Of a stretch of 64,000 bases of DNA, positions 42,468-50,816 are shown piece by piece. Positions within the stretch are counted from its first letter, which is position 1; each line of letters opens with the position of its first letter. Position numbers and translations under genes: made by a program. Source of the stretch: Streptomyces sp. NBC_01210 (GTDB taxonomy: Bacteria > Actinomycetota > Actinomycetes > Streptomycetales > Streptomycetaceae). Location: the NCBI RefSeq assembly GCF_036010325.1, contig NZ_CP108549.1, forward strand, positions 4,774,001 to 4,838,000, read 5' to 3'. A model generated the notes under the pieces. The model was not told the origin of the DNA, searched no databases, and worked only from the letters and a program-made list of their open reading frames with translations.

Positions 42468-44129
42468 TCACGCCTGGCGGCGGACCTCCACCACACGGAA
42501 TCGGTTCGAGACGAAAGCTCCGTCACACAGTGCCGCGTTCGCCGCCGGGTTGCCGCCCGAGCCGTGGAAGTCGGAGAACGCCGCGGTCTGGTTGACGTAC
42601 ACCCCGCCCGTCAGATTCAGCGAGAGCTGAGCCGACTCCTCCAGGCAGATGTCCTCGATCGCGCGCTCCGTCTCCGTCGAGGTGGTGTACGCGCCGACCG
42701 TCATCGCGCCCTTGTCGCGGACCGTGCGCCGCAGCAGCTCCAGCGCGTCCGCCGTCGAGTCCACGGCGACCGCGAACGAGACCGGGCCGAAGCACTCCGA
42801 CAGATACACCGATTCGGCGTCTGGCTTGGCGCCGTCGAGCTTGACCACGACCGGCGTACGGACGACGGCATCCGGGAAGTCGGGGTTGGTGATCTTCCGT
42901 GAGGGCAGAGCCACTTCGCCCAGTCCGGAGGCCGCCTCCAGGCGCCCCTTCACATCAGGGTTGACCAGCGCACCCAGCAGGGCGTTCGCGCGGGCGTCGT
43001 CGCCGAGCAGGCCGCCCACCGAGGCCGCGATATCGGCGACCACCTCGTCGTACGACTTGGGTCCGACGTCCGTCGTGATGCCATCTCTCGAGATGAGGAG
43101 GTTCTGCGGGGTGGTGCACATCTGGCCGCTGTACAGCGACAGCGAGAAGGCCAGGTTGGAGAGCATCCCCTTGTAGTTGTCGGTGGAGTCGATGACGACG
43201 GTGTTGACGCCGGCCTTCTCGGTGTAGACCTGCGCCTGGCGGGCGTTGGCCTCCAGCCAGTCGCCGAACCCGGTCGACCCCGTGTAGTCGATGATCTTGA
43301 TCTCGGGGCGTACCGCGAGGGTCTTGGCGATCCCCTCGCCCGGACGCTCGGCGGCCAGGCAGACCAGGTTCGGATCGAACCCCGCTTCGGAGAGCACCTC
43401 GCGGGCCACGCGAACCGTGAGCGCGAGCGGCAGCACCGCGCGGGGGTGCGGCTTGACCAGGACAGGGTTGCCGGTGGCCAGGGAGGCGAACAGCCCCGGG
43501 TAGCCGTTCCACGTCGGGAAGGTGTTGCAGCCGATCAGCAGGGCGATGCCGCGCCCCGCGGTGGTGAAGGTCTTCCGCAGCTCCAGGGGGTCGCGCTTGC
43601 CCTGCGGCTTGGACCACTCGGCGGCGGTCGGCGTGCGGGTCTGCTCCGCATAGGCGTAGGCCACGGCCTCCAGGCCGCGGTCCTGGGCGTGCGGGCCGCC
43701 CGCCTGGAAGGCCATCATGAAGGCCTGGCCGCTGGTGTGCATCACCGCGTGCGCGAATTCATGGGTGCGGGCGCTGATGCGGGACAGGATCTCCACGCAG
43801 ACCAGAGCCCGCATCTCGGGGCCGGCCTCGCGCCAGGCGCCCATGCCCGCGCGCATCGCGGGCAGCAGTACATCCAGGTCCGGGTGCGGATACTCGATGC
43901 CCAACTCCGGTCCGTACGGCGAGACTTCGCCGCCCGTCCAGTCGTCCGTGCCCGGCTGGTCCAGCTCGAAGCGGGAGCCGCGAAGGGCCTCGAAGGCCGC
44001 TAGCCCGTCGGCCGGCGCGCTGTCGCCGTACGCCTTGGGGTGCTCGGGATGCGGGGACCAGTACGCGCGGGTGCGGATCGCTTCGAGGGCCTGGTCGAGC
44101 GTGGGCCGGTGGGTCTCGGTCAGCTGCAT
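42468..44129 (-). CDS. paaN: Phenylacetic acid degradation protein PaaN (aldehyde dehydrogenase-like)
   Basis: 553 residues of the aldehyde dehydrogenase superfamily, PaaN type. The NAD-binding and catalytic regions are visible: IGCNTFPTWNGYPGLFASLA, YTGSTGFGDWL, and the nucleophile Cys in LYSGQMCTTPQNLL. No MaoC hydratase domain is fused, unlike E. coli PaaZ, so it probably supplies only the aldehyde-oxidation step after ring opening. It is divergent from the paaH-tetR operon with a PaaR-like palindrome between them. Confidence 0.9.
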   Translation of the reverse strand: MQLTETHRPTLDQALEAIRTRAYWSPHPEHPKAYGDSAPADGLAAFEALRGSRFELDQPGTDDWTGGEVSPYGPELGIEYPHPDLDVLLPAMRAGMGAWREAGPEMRALVCVEILSRISARTHEFAHAVMHTSGQAFMMAFQAGGPHAQDRGLEAVAYAYAEQTRTPTAAEWSKPQGKRDPLELRKTFTTAGRGIALLIGCNTFPTWNGYPGLFASLATGNPVLVKPHPRAVLPLALTVRVAREVLSEAGFDPNLVCLAAERPGEGIAKTLAVRPEIKIIDYTGSTGFGDWLEANARQAQVYTEKAGVNTVVIDSTDNYKGMLSNLAFSLSLYSGQMCTTPQNLLISRDGITTDVGPKSYDEVVADIAASVGGLLGDDARANALLGALVNPDVKGRLEAASGLGEVALPSRKITNPDFPDAVVRTPVVVKLDGAKPDAESVYLSECFGPVSFAVAVDSTADALELLRRTVRDKGAMTVGAYTTSTETERAIEDICLEESAQLSLNLTGGVYVNQTAAFSDFHGSGGNPAANAALCDGAFVSNRFRVVEVRRQA

Positions 44130-44183
44130 GAAGGACCAACTCCTCGTCGAGCTGGGCAGGGAAGGATTGACAGAGTTAGAGTA

Positions 44184-44201
44184 ACCGAACGATCGGTCGG
44201 T
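44184..44201. promoter_or_regulatory. PaaR-like operator between paaN and paaH
   Basis: ACCGAACGATCGGTCGGT, the same 18-bp palindrome (in reverse orientation) as upstream of paaA. It lies in the divergent promoter region, 54 bases from the paaN start and 51 from the paaH start. Confidence 0.75.
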
Positions 44202-44221
44202 ACAAGGGGACCTGTCAAACC

Positions 44222-44230
44222 TGTGGACAA
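44222..44230 (-). promoter_or_regulatory. DnaA box (TTGTCCACA)
   Basis: TGTGGACAA on the plus strand, an exact Streptomyces DnaA 9-mer in reverse orientation, between the PaaR-like operator and the paaH ribosome-binding site. Confidence 0.45.
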
Positions 44231-44252
44231 CTCATCGGGGAGGATCACTCCC

Positions 44253-45782
44253 ATGACCGCCATCGAGCCCATCGACGCCGTCGACGAGAGCCGTACCGTC
44301 GCCGTCGTCGGCACCGGCACCATGGGGCAGGGCATTGCCCAGGTCGCCCTTGTCGCCGGCCATCCCGTACGTCTCTACGACGCCGTTCCCGGGCGGGCGG
44401 GCCAGGCCGCGGAAGCCATCGGCGCGCGCCTCGACCGGCTGGTCGAGAAGGGCCGGATGGACGCCGTCGAGCGCGACGCCGCCCGCGGGCGGCTGCGGCC
44501 GGCCGCCGATCTTGCCGAGCTCGCCGATGCGGCGCTCGTCGTCGAGGCGGTCCTCGAGCAGCTCGTGGTCAAGCAGGAGCTGTTCGCGGCGCTGGAGAAG
44601 ATCGTCGCGGACGACTGTCTGCTCGCCACCAACACCTCCTCGCTCTCCGTCACGGCCGTCGCGGGCGCTCTGGAGCGCCCCGGCCGCTTCGTCGGACTGC
44701 ACTTCTTCAATCCGGCGCCCCTGCTCCCCCTCGTCGAGGTCGTCAGCGGCCATGCGACCGACGAGGAGGCGGCCACGCGCGCGTGGGCGACGGCGGCGGC
44801 CTGGGGCAAGACTCCGGTGCGCTGTGCCGACACCCCCGGTTTCATCGTGAACCGCGTCGCCCGCCCCTTCTACGCGGAAGCCTTCGCGGTGTACGAGGAG
44901 CAGGGCGCCGATCCGGCCACCATCGACGCGGTGCTCAGAGAGTCCGGCGGCTTCAGAATGGGCCCCTTCGAGCTCACCGATCTGATCGGCCAGGACGTCA
45001 ACGAGGCCGTCACACGTTCCGTCTGGGAGTCCTTCTTCCACAGCCCCAAGTTCCTCCCTTCCCTCGCGCAGTGCCGTCTTGTCGAGTCGCGCCGCCTGGG
45101 CCGGAAGTCCGGCCACGGCTGGTTCTCGCACGCCCAAGAGGCGACAAAGCCCGCGCCGCACACCGCGGAGCCGGCGGACGCCCCCGAGTCCGTCGTGGTC
45201 GAGGGTGATCTGGGGCCGGCCGGGGAGCTGATCGCGATGATCAGGGAAGCGGGCATCACGGTGCGGCACGAGGACGACGACAAGGGGACGCGGCTGGTCC
45301 TGCCCAGCGGAGGCCAGCTGGTCCTCGCCGACGGCCAGACGTCCGCCGAATTCCGCGATGTCGTCTACTTCGATCTGGCACTCGACTACCGGTCCGCGAC
45401 CCGGATCGCCCTGTCCGCCGCCGACAGCGTCGAGGAGCAAACGCTCAAACAGGCGACTGGCCTCTTCCAGGCGCTCGGGAAGCAGGTCAGCGTCATCGGT
45501 GACATACCGGGCATGATCGTCGCCCGTACCGTCGCGATGCTCGGCGACCTGGCGCTGGACGCGGTCGCCAAGGGGGTCGCGACCAGGGAGGACATCGACA
45601 CGGCGATGCGCCTCGGGGTCAACTACCCCCTGGGGCCGGTCGAATGGAACGAAAGACTTGGACGTGACTGGGCGTGGGAGCTGCTCGGCAACCTTCATGA
45701 GAGCGTGCCGACCGGACGCTACGCCCGGTCCCTCGCGCTCCATCAGTGGTCCTACGAGACCTCACAGGAGGACGCCTCATGA
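44253..45782 (+). CDS. paaH: 3-hydroxyacyl-CoA dehydrogenase (PaaH-like, duplicated C-terminal domain)
   Basis: 509 residues. The NAD-binding domain starts at VAVVGTGTMGQGIAQVAL. The HFFNPAPLLPLVEVV and DTPGFIVNRVARPFYAEAF signatures mark the first 3HCDH unit, and DIPGMIVARTVAMLGDLAL marks a second one. This tandem layout is that of E. coli PaaH. It oxidises 3-hydroxyacyl-CoA to 3-oxoacyl-CoA; the paa context suggests 3-hydroxyadipyl-CoA. The ATG at 44253 follows GGGGAGG. The stop overlaps the tetR start (ATGA), so regulator and enzyme are co-translated. Confidence 0.9.
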   Translation: MTAIEPIDAVDESRTVAVVGTGTMGQGIAQVALVAGHPVRLYDAVPGRAGQAAEAIGARLDRLVEKGRMDAVERDAARGRLRPAADLAELADAALVVEAVLEQLVVKQELFAALEKIVADDCLLATNTSSLSVTAVAGALERPGRFVGLHFFNPAPLLPLVEVVSGHATDEEAATRAWATAAAWGKTPVRCADTPGFIVNRVARPFYAEAFAVYEEQGADPATIDAVLRESGGFRMGPFELTDLIGQDVNEAVTRSVWESFFHSPKFLPSLAQCRLVESRRLGRKSGHGWFSHAQEATKPAPHTAEPADAPESVVVEGDLGPAGELIAMIREAGITVRHEDDDKGTRLVLPSGGQLVLADGQTSAEFRDVVYFDLALDYRSATRIALSAADSVEEQTLKQATGLFQALGKQVSVIGDIPGMIVARTVAMLGDLALDAVAKGVATREDIDTAMRLGVNYPLGPVEWNERLGRDWAWELLGNLHESVPTGRYARSLALHQWSYETSQEDAS

Positions 45783-46372
45783 CCACCGCCAAGCGCGATA
45801 CGTACACCCCCGAGACGCTGCTGACCGTCGCCGTTCGGATCTTCAACGAGCGCGGGTACGACGGCACGTCCATGGAGCACCTCTCCAAGGCGGCCGGCAT
45901 CTCCAAGTCCTCGATCTACCACCATGTCGCCGGCAAGGAGGAGCTGCTGCGCCGTGCGGTCAGCCGGGCGCTCGACTCGCTCTTCGCCATCCTTGACGAG
46001 CCGGGCGCCGTACGGGGACGGGCCATCGAGCGGGTCGAGTATGTGACCCGGCGCACCGTGGAGGTGCTGATGGCCGAGCTGCCCTATGTGACGCTGCTGC
46101 TGCGCGTACGGGGCAACACAAAGACCGAGCGGTGGGCGATGGAGCGGCGCCGCGAGTTCGACCAGCGGGTTGCCGATCTGCTCAAGGCTGCCGCGGCGGA
46201 CGGTGATCTCCGCGCGGACATGGACATCCGGCTGGCGACCCGGTTGCTCTTCGGCATGGTGAACTCCCTGGTGGAGTGGTACCGGCCGCATGCGGGTGGC
46301 GGCTACGACGGCGATCAGGTTGCCGAGGCGGTCGTACGACTGGCCTTCGACGGGCTGCGGACGGGCTCCTAG
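45779..46372 (+). CDS. TetR family regulator, PaaR-like
   Basis: 197 residues. The helix-turn-helix is TSMEHLSKAAGISKSSIYHH, followed by a helical ligand domain. It is coupled by ATGA to paaH and preceded by AGGAGG. In other bacteria a TetR protein, PaaR, represses paa genes and is released by phenylacetyl-CoA. The genomic link and the shared palindromes upstream of paaA and paaH make this the best candidate for that role here. Confidence 0.85.
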   Translation: MTTAKRDTYTPETLLTVAVRIFNERGYDGTSMEHLSKAAGISKSSIYHHVAGKEELLRRAVSRALDSLFAILDEPGAVRGRAIERVEYVTRRTVEVLMAELPYVTLLLRVRGNTKTERWAMERRREFDQRVADLLKAAAADGDLRADMDIRLATRLLFGMVNSLVEWYRPHAGGGYDGDQVAEAVVRLAFDGLRTGS

Positions 46373-46474
46373 AGCCGACTGAGCCGGCGCGGGGCCGACT
46401 GGGCCGACTGTGCCGTGGAGTCAAGGCTCATTGAGCCGACCGGGCCCACTGAACCGACCGATACCCAGCCGGGC

Positions 46475-47017
46475 CTACAGGAGCGGCTCGGCGTCCGGAG
46501 GCGGCTCCGCGATCTGCCCCGGGCCCGGATCGAGATCCGTCTCCTCGAAGACCAGCAGCGTGCGCGTGGACAGCACTTCCGGGATGGACTGGAGCCTGGT
46601 CAGGACGAGCTCGCGCAGCGTGCGGTTGTCCGGGGTGTGCACCAACAGGAGTACGTCGAAGTCTCCGCTGACCAGCGCGATATGGGTGGCGCCGGGCAGC
46701 GCCTGCAGCTGCTCGCGCACCGTGCGCCAGGAGTTCTGCACGATCTTGAGCGTGATGTAGGCGGAGGCACCCTGACCTGCCCGCTCATGGTTGACGCGCG
46801 CGCTGAAGCCGCGGATCACACCGTCGTCGATGAGCCTGTTGATACGGGCGTAGGCATTCGCGCGGGAGACATGGACCCGTTCAGCCACGGAGCGGATCGA
46901 GGCGCGACCGTCCGATTGCAGGATGCGCAGGATGTCTCGGTCGATGGCGTCGAGCGGTCGCGCTGGAGGAGTCTGCTCCGCGCGGTCACCACCCTCGGCC
47001 ATTTGTTCAGCTGCCAT
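46475..47017 (-). CDS. Lrp/AsnC family transcriptional regulator
   Basis: 180 residues. The N-terminal winged helix is LDAIDRDILRILQSDGRASI followed by RSVAERVHVSRANAYARINR; the C-terminal RAM domain includes LPGATHIALVSGDFDVLLLV. Lrp proteins sense amino acids. It is divergent from bkdABC, so it is probably the branched-chain amino acid sensor controlling that operon (a BkdR-type role). I chose the ATG at 47017, 9 bases after GGAGG; an ATG at 47038 is upstream. Confidence 0.9.
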   Translation of the reverse strand: MAAEQMAEGGDRAEQTPPARPLDAIDRDILRILQSDGRASIRSVAERVHVSRANAYARINRLIDDGVIRGFSARVNHERAGQGASAYITLKIVQNSWRTVREQLQALPGATHIALVSGDFDVLLLVHTPDNRTLRELVLTRLQSIPEVLSTRTLLVFEETDLDPGPGQIAEPPPDAEPLL

Positions 47018-47063
47018 ATCCCCCCGCCTCCCTGGCATGGACGACCTGTCTCCATCTCAGGCT

Positions 47064-47085
47064 GTGGAGAACCGTTTGTCCACAG
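47064..47085. promoter_or_regulatory. Pair of inverted DnaA boxes in the lrp/bkd promoter region
   Basis: TGTGGAGAA (47064-47072, reading TTCTCCACA on the minus strand) and TTGTCCACA (47077-47085) face each other across 4 bases. The second overlaps a dyad ACAGGC-N7-GCCTGT (47083-47101). Both 9-mers fit the relaxed Streptomyces DnaA-box consensus. Confidence 0.4.
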
Positions 47086-47118
47086 GCTGAAGGCGCCTGT
47101 AGCCAAAATGCGTCCACG

Positions 47119-47136
47119 ACCGAACAATCGGTAGGT
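47119..47136. promoter_or_regulatory. Third PaaR-like palindrome, upstream of bkdA
   Basis: ACCGAACAATCGGTAGGT differs at two positions from the site between paaN and paaH. It lies 67 bases before the proposed bkdA start, in promoter position. Confidence 0.5.
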
Positions 47137-47203
47137 GAGGCGCGACACACTCGCGCCACTTCGTCATTGCTTTCGTCGTCGCTCCCACGAGGAGGTGCTC
47201 GCG

Positions 47204-48358
47204 TTGAGAAAGAGCAGCATGACGGTCCAAGAGCTGCCCGGTGCCGCTGACGCCTACCGGCCCACCCCGCCTCCGGCGTGGAAGCCCCGGACCGACCCCG
47301 CACCACTGCTCCCGGACCCGGAGCCGTACCGCGTGCTCGGCACAGACGCCGCAGCCGGTGCCGACCCCGAGCTGCTGCTGCGGCTGTACGCGCAGCTGGT
47401 GCGCGGCCGCAGGTACAACGTCCAGGCGACCGCCCTGACGAAGCAGGGCCGGCTGGCCGTCTACCCGTCGAGCACCGGGCAGGAGGCGTGCGAGGTGGCG
47501 GCTGCGCTGGCGCTGGAGGAGCGGGACTGGCTCTTCCCCAGCTACCGCGACACCCTCGCGGCCGTGGCGCGCGGCCTCGACCCCGTACAGGCGCTGACGC
47601 TGCTGCGCGGCGACTGGCACACCGGATACGACCCGCGTGAGCACCGCATAGCGCCCCTGTGCACGCCCCTCGCCACGCAGCTGCCGCACGCCGTGGGCCT
47701 GGCGCACGCCGCCCGGCTCAAGGGCGACGACGTCGTCGCGCTCGCCATGGTCGGCGACGGCGGCACCAGCGAGGGCGACTTCCACGAGGCGCTGAACTTC
47801 GCCGCCGTATGGCGGGCCCCCGTCGTCTTCCTCGTCCAGAACAACGGCTTCGCCATCTCGGTCCCGCTGGCCAAGCAGACCGCGGCCCCTTCGCTGGCCC
47901 ACAAGGCCGTGGGGTACGGAATGCCCGGCCGGCTCGTCGACGGCAACGACGCGGCCGCGGTGCACGAGGTGCTCGGTGAGGCCGTGGCGCGGGCCAGGCG
48001 CGGGGGCGGTCCGACGCTGATCGAGGCCGTGACGTACCGCATCGACGCCCATACGAACGCCGACGACGCGACCCGCTACCGGGGCGAGAGCGAGGTCGAG
48101 ACCTGGCGTGCACACGATCCGATCCGGCTGCTGGAGCGGGAGTTGACGGAGCGAGGGCTGCTCGACGAGGACGGCATACGGGCGGCTGCCGAGGCGGCCG
48201 AGACGATGGCCGCGGATCTGCGCGAGCGGATGAACGCAGACCCGGTACTCGACCCGATGGACCTTTTCGAGCATGTCTACGCCGAGCAGACGAGCCAGCT
48301 GCGGGAGCAGTCGGCACAGCTGCGGGCCGAGCTGGACGCGGAGGGAGAGGCGCGATGA
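47204..48358 (+). CDS. bkdA: Branched-chain 2-oxoacid dehydrogenase E1 alpha subunit
   Basis: About 384 residues. The thiamine diphosphate motif runs from GDGGTSEGDFHEALNFAAVW to LVQNNGF; the substrate loop YRIDAHTNADDATRYR is typical of E1 alpha. With BkdB and BkdC it decarboxylates 2-oxoacids from valine, leucine and isoleucine to branched acyl-CoAs, the starters of branched fatty acids and some polyketides. I propose the TTG at 47204, 8 bases after a strong GGAGG; the ATG at 47219 is the conventional alternative but has no ribosome site at proper distance. The stop overlaps bkdB (ATGA). Confidence 0.93.
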   Translation: MRKSSMTVQELPGAADAYRPTPPPAWKPRTDPAPLLPDPEPYRVLGTDAAAGADPELLLRLYAQLVRGRRYNVQATALTKQGRLAVYPSSTGQEACEVAAALALEERDWLFPSYRDTLAAVARGLDPVQALTLLRGDWHTGYDPREHRIAPLCTPLATQLPHAVGLAHAARLKGDDVVALAMVGDGGTSEGDFHEALNFAAVWRAPVVFLVQNNGFAISVPLAKQTAAPSLAHKAVGYGMPGRLVDGNDAAAVHEVLGEAVARARRGGGPTLIEAVTYRIDAHTNADDATRYRGESEVETWRAHDPIRLLERELTERGLLDEDGIRAAAEAAETMAADLRERMNADPVLDPMDLFEHVYAEQTSQLREQSAQLRAELDAEGEAR

Positions 48359-49359
48359 CCACGGCCGCGGTGAAGCCCGCTTCCATGGCTCAGGCCCTGC
48401 AGCGCGCGATGCGCGACGCGATGGCCGAGGACCCGGCCGTTCATGTGCTGGGGGAGGACGTCGGCGCGCTCGGCGGGGTCTTCCGGGTCACGGACGGGCT
48501 CGCCAAAGAGTTCGGCGAGGACCGCTGTACCGACACTCCGCTCGCGGAGGCGGGCATCCTTGGCACCGCTGTCGGCATGGCGATGTACGGGCTGCGGCCG
48601 GTCGTCGAGATGCAGTTCGACGCCTTCGCCTATCCGGCGTTCGAGCAGCTGATCAGCCATGTGGCGCGGATGCGGAACCGCACCCGGGGCGGGATGCCGC
48701 TGCCGATCACCGTGCGCGTGCCGTACGGCGGCGGAATCGGCGGCGTCGAGCACCACAGCGACTCGTCCGAGGCGTACTACATGGCGACTCCGGGGCTCCA
48801 TGTCGTCGCGCCGTCTACGGTCGACGACGCTTACGGGCTGCTGCGGGCCGCGATCGCCTCCGACGACCCGGTGGTCTTCCTGGAGCCGAAGCGGCTGTAC
48901 TGGTCGAAGGCGCAGTGGTCGCCGGAAGCGCCGTCCGTGGTCGAACCGATAGGCCGGGCCGTCGTCCGGCGTCCCGGGCGCAGCGCCACGCTCATCACGT
49001 ACGGGCCGTCCGTGCCGGTCTGCATGGAGGCGGCGGAGGCCGCCGCGGCCGAGGGCTGGGACCTGGAAGTCGTCGATCTCCGCTCGCTGGTGCCCTTCGA
49101 CGACGAGACTGTCTGCGCGTCCGTGCGGCGCACGGGCCGGGCGGTCGTCGTCCACGAGTCCACCGGCTTCGGCGGTCCCGGAGGGGAGATCGCCGCGCGG
49201 GTGACCGAGCGCTGCTTCCACCATCTGGAGGCGCCGGTGCTGCGGGTCGCGGGGTTCGACATTCCGTATCCGCCGCCGATGCTCGAACGGCATCATTTGC
49301 CGGGAGTGGACCGAGTGCTGGACGCGGTGGCGCGGCTGCAGTGGGAGGCGGGGAGCTGA
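48355..49359 (+). CDS. bkdB: Branched-chain 2-oxoacid dehydrogenase E1 beta subunit
   Basis: 334 residues of the transketolase pyrimidine-domain family: VLGEDVGALGGVFRVTDGL, TPLAEAGILGTAVGMAMYG, RVPYGGGIGGVEHHSDSSEA, EPKRLYW, and the C-terminal transketolase domain (HESTGFGGPGGEIAA). It forms the alpha2beta2 E1 with BkdA. It is coupled to bkdA by ATGA and to bkdC by TGATG. Confidence 0.95.
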   Translation: MTTAAVKPASMAQALQRAMRDAMAEDPAVHVLGEDVGALGGVFRVTDGLAKEFGEDRCTDTPLAEAGILGTAVGMAMYGLRPVVEMQFDAFAYPAFEQLISHVARMRNRTRGGMPLPITVRVPYGGGIGGVEHHSDSSEAYYMATPGLHVVAPSTVDDAYGLLRAAIASDDPVVFLEPKRLYWSKAQWSPEAPSVVEPIGRAVVRRPGRSATLITYGPSVPVCMEAAEAAAAEGWDLEVVDLRSLVPFDDETVCASVRRTGRAVVVHESTGFGGPGGEIAARVTERCFHHLEAPVLRVAGFDIPYPPPMLERHHLPGVDRVLDAVARLQWEAGS

Positions 49360-50729
49360 TGGCCCAGGTGCTCGAATTCAAGCTCCCCGACCTCGGGGAG
49401 GGGCTGACCGAGGCGGAGATCGTCCGCTGGCTGGTGGCCGTGGGCGATGTCGTCGCCATCGACCAGCCGGTCGTCGAGGTCGAGACGGCCAAGGCGATGG
49501 TGGAAGTGCCGTGCCCGTACGGGGGTGTGGTGACCGCGCGCTTCGGCGAGGAGGGCACGGAACTGCCGGTCGGGGCGCCCTTGCTGACAGTCGCGGTCGG
49601 TGCGATGGAATCGAACGGATCCGCGGGAGCTTCGGGCTCGTCCGACTCCTCGGGATCCGCCGGCGAATCGTCCGGCAATGTGCTGGTCGGCTATGGGACG
49701 GGGGCGCCGGCTGCGCGCAGGCGCCGTATCCGGCCTGCCGTGCCGACTGCCGCCGCGCCTGTCACAGCTCCGGCGGCCGCCCCGGCTCCGGCGCCTGTTG
49801 AGGCGCCCGTCGAGGCTCCGGTGTCCGTTGGGGACGTGACGCAGGGCGGGCCCGTGCCCGTCATCTCGCCGCTCGTCCGCAGGCTCGCCCGTGAACACGG
49901 TCTCGATCTGCGCCGGTTGACCGGGTCGGGGCCGGACGGTCTGATCCTGCGTGCCGATGTCGAGCACGCCATGCGGGCCGCCGAGACGACTGCCGCGCCG
50001 GAGCCTGCCGTGGCAGCCACCGCGGCCGCCACCGGAACGCGCGGTGAGCGTGTACCGCTGCGTGGCATCCGCGGGGTCGTGGCCGACAAGCTGTCCCGCA
50101 GCCGGCGCGAGATACCGGACGCCACCTGCTGGGTCGACGCTGACGCGACCGAGCTGATGGCCGCGCGAGCCTCGATGAACGCCGCGGGCGGTCCGAAGAT
50201 CTCGCTTCTGGCGCTGCTCGCCCGGATCTGTACCGCCGCGCTCGCCCGCCACCCGGAGCTCAACTCCACAGTGGACATGGAGGCCAGGGAGATTGTGCGC
50301 CTGCCCGAGGTGCACCTCGGGTTCGCGGCGCAGACCGAGCGAGGCCTGGTCGTCCCCGTCGTACGGGATGCGCACAGCCGCTCGGCCGAGTCGCTGACCG
50401 TGGAGTTCGGGCGTCTGACGGATGCTGCCAGGGACGGGACGCTGACTCCGGCGGATCTGACCGGCGGGACGTTCACGCTGAACAACTACGGGGTCTTCGG
50501 CGTCGACGGCTCCACGCCGATCATCAATCACCCGGAGGCGGCCATGCTCGGCGTCGGCCGGATCGTGCCGAAGCCATGGGTGCACCAGGGCGAGCTGGCT
50601 GTCCGCCAGGTCGTCCAGCTGTCGCTGACCTTCGACCACCGGGTCTGCGACGGCGGCACGGCAGGCGGTTTCCTGCGGTATGTGGCCGACTGCGTGGAGC
50701 ATCCGGCGGTGCTGCTGCGCAACCTGTAG
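49359..50729 (+). CDS. bkdC: Dihydrolipoamide acyltransferase E2 subunit
   Basis: 456 residues. The N-terminal lipoyl domain (1-80) has the lipoylated lysine in VEVETAKAMVEVP. An Ala/Pro/Ser-rich linker follows, then a peripheral subunit-binding domain (PLVRRLAREHGLDLRRLTGS), another flexible linker, and the catalytic acyltransferase domain, ending with TFDHRVCDGG carrying the catalytic His and Asp. It transfers the acyl group to CoA. It is the last gene of bkdABC; no E3 gene is present here. Confidence 0.95.
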   Translation: MAQVLEFKLPDLGEGLTEAEIVRWLVAVGDVVAIDQPVVEVETAKAMVEVPCPYGGVVTARFGEEGTELPVGAPLLTVAVGAMESNGSAGASGSSDSSGSAGESSGNVLVGYGTGAPAARRRRIRPAVPTAAAPVTAPAAAPAPAPVEAPVEAPVSVGDVTQGGPVPVISPLVRRLAREHGLDLRRLTGSGPDGLILRADVEHAMRAAETTAAPEPAVAATAAATGTRGERVPLRGIRGVVADKLSRSRREIPDATCWVDADATELMAARASMNAAGGPKISLLALLARICTAALARHPELNSTVDMEAREIVRLPEVHLGFAAQTERGLVVPVVRDAHSRSAESLTVEFGRLTDAARDGTLTPADLTGGTFTLNNYGVFGVDGSTPIINHPEAAMLGVGRIVPKPWVHQGELAVRQVVQLSLTFDHRVCDGGTAGGFLRYVADCVEHPAVLLRNL

Positions 50730-50816
50730 ATCCACCGGACGGTCCACCCCGTCCACATACCAAGAGAGATCCAAACGGGGCTCCCCGCCCAAGCGATCGC
50801 GGCCCATACTGCAGGG

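Noticed and set aside
46373..46474. GCCGACTG-type direct repeats and a half operator (ACCGACCGAT) between the TetR and Lrp genes
   Set aside because: Short, irregular and located between convergent genes; no palindrome or function can be supported.
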